Assembly (NCBI GenBank): GCA_023484675.1
Contig: JAMDAP010000069.1
Span: 1 to 11,037, forward strand
DNA: 11,037 nt
Origin: Bacillota bacterium
GTDB lineage: Bacteria > Bacillota_E > Symbiobacteriia > JAMDAP01
Direction of reading: 5' to 3'
Below are positions 1 to 4,296 of the stretch, piece after piece. The position numbers were made by a program, and so were the translations under genes. Below the pieces are notes generated by a model. The model worked only from the letters and a program-made list of their open reading frames with translations. It was not told the DNA's origin and did no database searches. Position 1 is the stretch's first letter, and each line of letters starts with the position of its first letter.

Positions 1-276
1 CATGCCCAGGTGGTGGAGAAGCCTGAGGTGGTAGGAAGCAGTCGCCTTACTCCCTCCGATCAGCTCGGCAACGTCGCATACACAAAGCTCAGTTTCAGCA
101 AGGGCATAGACAATCTTAAGCCGCGTATCGTCAGCCAGGGCCTTGAAAACACTTGATGCCCCGTCAATCTGCTCAACCTGGGGCTTCAGCCGGTTAACCG
201 TCTTTTCGTTGACCAGGTTGACCTGGCATACCGGTACATCCAGATAAGCCTGAAGCTTAAGCGGTTCCTTAGCCAT
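1..276 (-). CDS. ArsR/SmtB-family metal-sensing repressor, CadC-like (3' end beyond window)
   Basis: The first 92 residues are visible; the gene continues past the left edge. It matches staphylococcal CadC without gaps around the metal site: Cys17 ahead of a VNR motif (CadC Cys7), and ELCVCDVA with Cys65 and Cys67 (CadC Cys58 and Cys60). A winged-helix recognition segment follows (SKATASYHLRLLHHLG, residues 76-91). CadC-type proteins repress efflux ATPase genes and release DNA on binding Cd, Pb or Zn. The residue matching CadC Cys11 is Leu21, so one ligand is missing. The start at 276 is preceded by AAGGGTGAT; another in-frame ATG at 282 lies too close to this site. By hand count the gene is about 54% GC, lower than most neighbours. 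A cadA-like ATPase would be expected to the left, but this is inference. Family call firm; the exact metal is not. Confidence 0.88.
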   Translation of the reverse strand, partial: MAKEPLKLQAYLDVPVCQVNLVNEKTVNRLKPQVEQIDGASSVFKALADDTRLKIVYALAETELCVCDVAELIGGSKATASYHLRLLHHLGM

Positions 277-300
277 GTCCATCACCCTTCAGTCTAACAA

Positions 301-316
301 TCAAAGGGTCATTTGA
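301..316. promoter_or_regulatory. cadO-like operator palindrome
   Basis: The inverted repeat TCAAA-6-TTTGA lies between the promoter and the start codon of the CadC-like gene. It has the outline of the operator I recall for staphylococcal CadC (TCAAAtaaatatTTGA-type). It begins right after the predicted transcription start, so a bound repressor would block its own gene. The half-sites are exact; the central six bases are not symmetrical. Confidence 0.6.
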
Positions 317-323
317 CTATTAT

Positions 324-352
324 ATTATAATTACTGAATTACGGAGATGCAA
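324..352 (-). promoter_or_regulatory. sigma-A-type promoter of the CadC-like gene
   Basis: On the minus strand a perfect TATAAT (329 to 324) is preceded 17 nt upstream by TTGCAT (352 to 347), which keeps the TTG of the -35 consensus. A second TATAAT overlaps at 324 to 319. The block from 317 to 340 is strikingly AT-rich for this window. Transcription would start near 317, directly at the operator. Confidence 0.6.
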
Positions 353-361
353 TTACGGAGA
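337..361. repeat. 11-bp direct repeat, 14-bp period
   Basis: The 11-mer AATTACGGAGA occurs at 337-347 and again at 351-361, so one copy overlaps the -35 region of the CadC-like gene. A separate 10-bp direct repeat, GCAGCGTAGG, lies further out at 368-377 and 407-416. They may be regulator sites or simple duplication; nothing in the sequence decides. I see no gene between 277 and 517. Confidence 0.55.
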
Positions 362-517
362 CGGTTGGCAGCGTAGGCCACCCCCACTGCATGGCTGCCC
401 CCGGAAGCAGCGTAGGTAGCTCATTGAACTGGGTGTTTCAAATCTTGGGGCGGTAGTTCCCCGCAGACCGGTTCCACGGCTCCGCGGGCCTTGACCCGTG
501 CTTCAAGCCTTAGGGCT

Positions 518-1369
518 TCACGCGGTTCGGGAAGGCCCGCTCATATGCAGCATCCACCACGGGCCGAGCACATCAAAGCCGAGCCCGTCCAACACCGCGT
601 CGATCCACGCGTCGCGGCTGACCACGCAGGCGTCTTTCCCCTCTGCGCCCAAAGACCCGACGAGCCCGCGAAGGGCGAAGCCCAGGTGCTCCTCCCGCTC
701 TCCCTCCGGCACGGCGAAGAGCCCTCCCACCATGGCCACGGAAGGCAGCTCCGCGGTAGTCAGCGCACAGGCCGTAATGGCATTGCCTTTCTCCGCCAAG
801 AAAGTGCGCCTCCCGCCTTCGACGGAGCGGCGGAGGCTAGCGCGGCCGCGCCGAACGTCCTCCGGGGCGTCAGCGTAGAAGGCGGCCAGCCGATCCACGT
901 CCTCCTGGGTTGCGCGGCGCGCGAGAAGGTCGTAGCGTGCGGCTGGCTCCGGCTGCGGGCGCCGCAAATTGTCAGCGTCCGCGGCTACTGCGTCCCCCGC
1001 CCACAGCCGCCGCAAACGGCCTGACAGCTCCAGGTCCAAGCGGTGTTTCGCTAGTAGCGGCCCCAACTGGAGCGCCTCGACGCCGCCCTCGTTCAAGACG
1101 ATGTTCGGCTGGCCCTGGGTTTCAATAACCCCGGCCAGTGCACGCAGGTCCGCCCCGGGCCCCACGTGCACGTACCACAGGACGTGGTAGCGCATGAGCG
1201 CCGCCGCCATCCTGCCGGCGTCGTCGAACTGCCCCCAGTACTGCACGAAGCTGCCGTCACCGGCGAGCTGGTCCAGGTTAGCGAGAAGGAAGATATCCCA
1301 CTCTGGGGTCGCTCCGCAGAGGTCCTCAATTGCAGGTCGGTCTGCTGCAGCCAGTGGTCGAATGTGCAC
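518..1369 (-). CDS. GNAT-family N-acetyltransferase
   Basis: A 283-residue protein that starts with GTG at 1369; AGGAGGGG (1382 to 1375) lies 5 nt ahead and fixes the start. The C-terminal half has the layout of a GNAT acetyl-CoA-binding domain: a VGGLFAVP strand (near residue 215), a loop EEHLGFA in the place of the Q/R-x-x-G-x-G/A pyrophosphate loop, a helix, EGKDACVV, and an LGF motif near the end. The N-terminal half resembles a second, degenerate GNAT fold, as in two-domain members of the family. Such enzymes move an acetyl group from acetyl-CoA to an amine; the substrate cannot be read here. The first loop residue is Glu instead of Gln/Arg, which may weaken cofactor binding. It sits alone between two intergenic regions, with no obvious functional link to its neighbours. 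Confidence 0.72.
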   Translation of the reverse strand: MHIRPLAAADRPAIEDLCGATPEWDIFLLANLDQLAGDGSFVQYWGQFDDAGRMAAALMRYHVLWYVHVGPGADLRALAGVIETQGQPNIVLNEGGVEALQLGPLLAKHRLDLELSGRLRRLWAGDAVAADADNLRRPQPEPAARYDLLARRATQEDVDRLAAFYADAPEDVRRGRASLRRSVEGGRRTFLAEKGNAITACALTTAELPSVAMVGGLFAVPEGEREEHLGFALRGLVGSLGAEGKDACVVSRDAWIDAVLDGLGFDVLGPWWMLHMSGPSRTA

Positions 1370-1457
1370 CGGAACCCCTCCTGCTTGCGTTTTCTTTGGG
1401 GTTCGGGATCACCCCACCGTTTCCCTGCCGAATAACCGAACCTATATTCGACACGGC

Positions 1458-1492
1458 AAACGTTAAAGGGGACGCACCTTTCGCGCATCCCC
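1458..1492 (-). terminator. rho-independent terminator after the sigma/anti-sigma fusion gene
   Basis: Read on the minus strand, GGGGATGCGC (1492 to 1483) pairs over 10 bp, with two G-U pairs, with GTGCGTCCCC (1477 to 1468) around a 5-nt loop. It is followed by TTTAACGTTT. It lies about 40 nt past the stop at 1530. A second stem, TTTCGCG/CGCGAAA (1499-1493 with 1485-1479), shares bases with it, so the two cannot form together. Confidence 0.6.
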
Positions 1493-1529
1493 CGCGAAAC
1501 CAGCAGCCCGATTCCCGATTCCCAATGTC

Positions 1530-2753
1530 CTACGTCGCCGGGTGCACGCCGACCTTCTTCTCAATCCCCTGCCGGAACCCGTCGTCGTGGTACTCCACGG
1601 CGAGGATGGTGTAGATCCCGGGCGCGCCCATGGTCAGCGGGTGGTCCTTCATTTGGCCCTCGATGTCCGCATACGCCCAATTCGCCTGCGCCGGCACCTT
1701 GTAGTCGAAGCTGAACCGCCCATCCGTGTCCGTCCTCACCCAGCCGATGGTCACCTCCAAGTCCGTCCCGCCCTGGGGCGCCGGCCGCTGGTGAAGAATG
1801 TCCAGGCGAATCTTCAGGTTCGCCGGATAGTCCGCGCCTCGAATGGTCAGTACCTGGCCCGCCGCCACGTCCTCCGGAATCACGTCCAGGGTGCGGGCCG
1901 GTCCGAGGGGAAGCCCGGAGCCCGCCAGGCATCCGGCGTCCGTAGCCGCCGCCAGGTTGAACCAGGCATCGGGGCCGTCGAAGGAAAGGGTCACTTCTCC
2001 GTGGCTGAGTTGGTTGGGTATGGTCCAGGTCAGGGTCCAGTGCCCGTCGGTCTGGTCAATCGGGGCGACGCCAATCAGGACGGCGTTCTTCGGCAGCTGG
2101 TGGTCGTACATGATAGTCTCCTGTTCCTTGGCGGGAGCGGCATAGACCCAGACCGCCTTGCCCGGCCAGCCGGACTCGGAGACGATGGTCACCTGTTGTC
2201 CGATGTGGGGCGGGAAGGGGTCAGACGTGACCGTAAACCCGTGGGGGAAGTACGGCGCGGGCTTGCTGGAGCGGACGCCGGTGTCAGGCAGCCGCGGGTC
2301 CGACAGGGCGATTCCCGGCGGGTAGTACCCAAAGTCCGATCCAAGTGGCGCAACGCCCCCAGACCTGACGCTGAACAGCAAAATCCCCGCCACCACCACC
2401 AGCGCTCCCAAACCTCCCAGGGCTAGGCCCCAGCGTCCACGGGGCCTAGCCCGCCGCCCCGCCGCCAGCGTCTCCCGCAAGAGCCGGTCCAGAGCGGGCT
2501 GGCCGTTTCGACCCTCGCCTGTCATGAGACATGAATCCCCCTCTGCCACCTCCGATTCGGAGAGGCCTTCAAGGTAAAAGAGGACGAGGGGGGCCCGGTG
2601 GCTCGGGTCCAAGGTGGCGATGGCGGCCAGCATCAGCCGCCGTTGGTCCAGCCGTTCCGCGCTGACCTCAGGACCGTCACCCGACGCTGCCGCCGGCAGC
2701 GCATCCCCGGCCTGACAACGCTCAATCATCCCGTCCTGTGCCTCTGTCCCCAT
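1530..2753 (-). CDS. ECF sigma remnant fused in frame to anti-sigma-like single-pass membrane protein
   Basis: A 407-residue frame. Residues 8-17 (GMIERCQAGD) look like the start of ECF sigma region 2.1. The rest of region 2 is absent, and residues 33-71 match region 4.1 (LDPSHRAPLVLFYLEGLSESEVAE). The recognition helix that should follow is missing too. From Met77 the protein resembles an anti-sigma factor: a short basic cytoplasmic part, one membrane helix (about 108-128), then an outer region of about 275 residues with two beta-rich, Ig-like stretches (about 180-258 and 288-388). The sigma part can hardly work as a sigma factor. The outer part looks intact, with good codon use to the stop at 1530. 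An ATG at 2525 could start the membrane protein alone; a GAGGGGG sits 11 nt ahead, rather far. The ligand is unknown. It may be a decayed sigma/anti-sigma pair merged by deletions, or a rare working fusion. Confidence 0.6.
   Translation of the reverse strand: MGTEAQDGMIERCQAGDALPAAASGDGPEVSAERLDQRRLMLAAIATLDPSHRAPLVLFYLEGLSESEVAEGDSCLMTGEGRNGQPALDRLLRETLAAGRRARPRGRWGLALGGLGALVVVAGILLFSVRSGGVAPLGSDFGYYPPGIALSDPRLPDTGVRSSKPAPYFPHGFTVTSDPFPPHIGQQVTIVSESGWPGKAVWVYAAPAKEQETIMYDHQLPKNAVLIGVAPIDQTDGHWTLTWTIPNQLSHGEVTLSFDGPDAWFNLAAATDAGCLAGSGLPLGPARTLDVIPEDVAAGQVLTIRGADYPANLKIRLDILHQRPAPQGGTDLEVTIGWVRTDTDGRFSFDYKVPAQANWAYADIEGQMKDHPLTMGAPGIYTILAVEYHDDGFRQGIEKKVGVHPAT
2420..2452. repeat. perfect 12-bp inverted repeat with 9-nt loop
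   Basis: GGGCTAGGCCCC (2420-2431) is followed after 9 bases by its exact reverse complement (2441-2452). It lies inside the coding sequence just before the membrane helix. It uses AGG and CTA codons that are uncommon here, and no T-run follows on either strand, so it is not a classic terminator. Confidence 0.85.
2685..2701. repeat. 7-bp inverted repeat at the sigma region 2 break
   Basis: CGCTGCC-GCC-GGCAGCG is a near-perfect palindrome. It codes for residues 18-23 of the fusion protein, exactly where similarity to sigma region 2 stops. Confidence 0.75.
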
Positions 2754-2909
2754 GTCCTGCCCCCGTGAAATTCGGGTTGCGGCCCCTGAACCCAGTCCCG
2801 AAGAAGAAGTGCCGTCACGCCTCCACCCTCTATAACCAGCAGCGGTGCAAAAGGTTGATCCAACTTGTTAGGCTGTTCCTTTGGTTCCTCGAAAGGTGGG
2901 TTGTGGGCC

Positions 2910-3044
2910 ATGCCCCAACGGCTATTGCAGTTGGCGTGGGAGCGAAGCACCGGCCCCAACCGCTGTTCCAGCACCGCCACCGCCATCTCCCTGGTGGACG
3001 GGAGGCCGGTGGACCCCCTCCCCTATCTGCCGCCCAAGGAATGA
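2910..3044 (+). CDS. possible small protein, 44 residues, unknown function
   Basis: An ATG at 2910 opens a 44-codon frame ending with TGA at 3044. Its third codon positions are almost all G or C across the frame, as in real genes of this genome. The C-terminal part (ISLVDGRPVDPLPYLPPKE) reads like a structured protein. AAAGGTGG lies about 10 nt ahead of the ATG, a weak and distant ribosome site. There is no membrane segment; one Cys is present. I do not recognise a family. It faces the operon ending at 3119, and no clear promoter is visible. It could be chance in GC-rich DNA or the tail of a lost gene. Confidence 0.4.
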   Translation: MPQRLLQLAWERSTGPNRCSSTATAISLVDGRPVDPLPYLPPKE

Positions 3045-3050
3045 AAGAGG

Positions 3051-3069
3051 CCCGCCCGATGCGGGTGGG
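3051..3069 (-). terminator. second hairpin, possible back-up terminator
   Basis: CCCGCCCG and CGGGTGGG pair over 8 bp, counting one G-T pair, around a 3-nt loop. On the minus strand it is followed by CCTCTTTCATTCC, a poor T-tract. It lies just beyond the better terminator at 3080-3103. Confidence 0.35.
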
Positions 3070-3079
3070 TCAGAGAAGG

Positions 3080-3103
3080 AAAAAACCCCGCCGGATGGGG
3101 GGG
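3080..3103 (-). terminator. rho-independent terminator of the DUF4264-like operon
   Basis: On the minus strand a run of seven C is followed by ATCCGGC, then GGGG and six T. The GC stem is short (4-5 bp) but ends directly in TTTTTT, 16 nt past the stop codon at 3119. Confidence 0.65.
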
Positions 3104-3118
3104 TCAGCTGATGCGGGT

Positions 3119-3412
3119 TCATCGGGGCTGGTCAGGGTCTGGTTCGTCTGCGTCACCGTTTTCGGGAGCAGTCTCCTTCAATGCTTGCTCTGCCGCTGAT
3201 CGGACGGTGCGCTCCTCGGCCTCTTTCAGCACCAGGTCATAGATGCTCAGCTTGAATTCTCGCGGCGCTGTCTGCGTCAGCCCAAAGATGATACCGCGGC
3301 GCTTCAGAGTCTTGTTCAGGAAGGTGATCAGACGGTGGGGCAACTCCACCGCCGAGAAGGTGTACTCCCCGAGCAGGGGAAGGCTTTCGTGAATGGGCGC
3401 GTGCCTGTACAT
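3119..3412 (-). CDS. YpmA/DUF4264-like small protein
   Basis: A 97-residue protein. Its core (about 15-58) carries FLNKTLKRRGIIFGL (31-45) and then KLSIYDL. As I recall, this is the signature of the small YpmA/DUF4264 proteins of spore-forming Firmicutes, whose role is unknown. Family members are usually only 50-60 residues; here an acidic, helical tail of about 38 residues is added (E/D-rich near 82-95). There is no signal peptide or membrane helix, so it is probably cytoplasmic. The ATG at 3412 has AAGGAG (3423 to 3418) 5 nt ahead, which settles the start. It lies 22 nt after the upstream gene, in one operon, and a terminator follows. The family call rests on one motif recalled from memory. 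Confidence 0.62.
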   Translation of the reverse strand: MYRHAPIHESLPLLGEYTFSAVELPHRLITFLNKTLKRRGIIFGLTQTAPREFKLSIYDLVLKEAEERTVRSAAEQALKETAPENGDADEPDPDQPR

Positions 3413-3434
3413 GAAGACTCCTTGTCTCGGGCTT

Positions 3435-3824
3435 CTAGGATCCGACCGCCCGACGTGTGTCCGGGGCCAGGGCTCCCGACTGGTACAGCATCAGCAGGCG
3501 TTCCAGCATGTCGATGACTTGCTGGGTGTCGCCTTCGCCGGTGTAGACGATGGGCTGCGACGATAGATTGCTGATAAAGGTGTGGACCTCGCGGGCGCCC
3601 GCAACGATGGCGTCGAGTGCCTTCTCCACCTCGCGCACGAAGCTTGTGTAATAGCCCTGCGCCGCATACCGGTCGACCAGAAGGTCGCGTTCCTCGTCGG
3701 TCATGGCCAGGAGGCGCTTCAGGTATTCGGCGTTGTCGCGAATATCGTCGAGCTGTTCCCGGATGAACCCGGCAGCCAGAAAGTTGGTGCCCAGAGGAAT
3801 CCCTCCCTCCTTCAGGTCTCGCAA
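3435..3824 (-). CDS. hypothetical helical protein, start codon uncertain
   Basis: About 129 residues if started at TTG 3824; I do not recognise a family. The protein is soluble and mostly helical: LDDIRDNAEYLKRLL (25-39), VREVEKALDAIVAGAREVHTFI (63-84) and QQVIDMLERLLMLY (101-114), joined by a short SSQPIVYTGEGD segment. No ATG or GTG start with a ribosome site exists. TTG 3824 has none ahead of it, and the frame stays open up to a stop at 3902. Inside, AAGGAGGGAGGG (about 3811 to 3800) stands 5 nt before an ATT codon (residue Ile9) and about 6-11 nt before a CTG (Leu11), so translation might begin there. It is first in an operon with the DUF4264-like gene 22 nt downstream and diverges from the spore protein gene. 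A role in sporulation is a guess from position only. Confidence 0.7.
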   Translation of the reverse strand: MRDLKEGGIPLGTNFLAAGFIREQLDDIRDNAEYLKRLLAMTDEERDLLVDRYAAQGYYTSFVREVEKALDAIVAGAREVHTFISNLSSQPIVYTGEGDTQQVIDMLERLLMLYQSGALAPDTRRAVGS

Positions 3825-3950
3825 GCAATTCGACCCAATGGGAGGGAACTCCTGCAGTTTTTGCCGAGGGACGGCGGAAGAGGGAATTTGAAGGCGAATT
3901 CATCCTCGACCAAATCAGGTGGAGGCCAGTACGAGCACCAGATGATGCTA

Positions 3951-3980
3951 AACATAATGCTACGCCGGCGGTGCACACTA
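3951..3980 (+). promoter_or_regulatory. candidate sigma-G/F promoter of the spore protein gene
   Basis: CACACTA (3974-3980) matches the forespore -10 consensus CATACTA in six of seven positions. AACATA (3951-3956), 17 nt upstream, is a weak -35. The start would be near 3987, giving a 30-nt leader. CATAATG at 3953 is a poorer alternative. Confidence 0.4.
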
Positions 3981-4015
3981 ACTGTGAACCGTAAAGCCAC
4001 CAAGGAGGTGACGAC

Positions 4016-4237
4016 GTGGCCCAATTTACAAGCGGCAAGATTCTGCCACGAGAGACGTTGGATCAGTTCAAGTTTGAAGTTGCTTCTGAGCTAGGCATTC
4101 CGCTCAGCCAGGGCTATAACGGCGACTTGCGCACCCATGATGCAGGCCGTATCGGCGGTCATATCGGCGGGCGCATGGTAAGAGTCATGATTCGCATGGC
4201 CGAGGAACATCTGGCCAACGGGGGATCTATGGAATAG
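4016..4237 (+). CDS. alpha/beta-type small acid-soluble spore protein
   Basis: A 73-residue DNA-binding protein of the spore core; such proteins coat DNA and protect it from UV and heat, then are degraded in germination. The germination protease site FEVASELGI is at 20-28, with cleavage expected after Glu21. The second conserved block, GDLRTHDAGRIGG followed by MVRVMIRMAEEHLA, covers 36-67. The start is GTG at 4016 behind a near-perfect AAGGAGGTGA (4002-4011). Length is normal for the family. It is the only confident plus-strand gene here, stands alone between a forespore-like promoter and a hairpin, and is about 54% GC, lower than its neighbours; high expression rather than transfer may explain this. 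Confidence 0.96.
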   Translation: MAQFTSGKILPRETLDQFKFEVASELGIPLSQGYNGDLRTHDAGRIGGHIGGRMVRVMIRMAEEHLANGGSME

Positions 4238-4258
4238 TTCCGGTCCCCCTACATAGAA

Positions 4259-4285
4259 AGCGGCACGCCTCGGTGGTGTGCTGCT
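4259..4285 (+). terminator. hairpin terminator of the spore protein gene
   Basis: AGCGGCACGCC pairs with GGTGTGCTGCT over 11 bp with two G-U pairs and a 5-nt loop, 21 nt past the stop. The G-U pairs become mismatches in the minus-strand RNA, so it favours plus-strand reading. The tail (CCCACTTGCTG) is not T-rich, which lowers confidence. It also lies between two convergent genes. Confidence 0.5.
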
Positions 4286-4296
4286 CCCACTTGCTG

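Larger units (their letters stand above)
2754..3118. other. 365-bp gap: hairpins on the minus strand, possible small gene on the plus strand
   Basis: No large gene fits here. Its left side (2754-2900) should hold the promoter of the fusion gene, but I see no convincing -35/-10 pair; a TATAGA at 2834 to 2829 has no good partner. The right side holds the candidate 44-residue ORF and two hairpins serving the operon that ends at 3119. Confidence 0.5.

Noticed and set aside
1507..1523. Tandem CCCGATT repeat after the fusion gene
   Set aside because: Only about two and a half copies; too short to call a repeat locus.
1542..2426. Long plus-strand frame of 294 codons opposite the fusion gene
   Set aside because: Antisense shadow in GC-rich DNA; no ribosome site and a protein-like sequence only on the minus strand.
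2726..2986. 86-codon minus-strand frame before the fusion gene
   Set aside because: No ribosome site, no sigma region 2 motif, and composition unlike the neighbouring genes; I looked here for the missing sigma part and did not find it.
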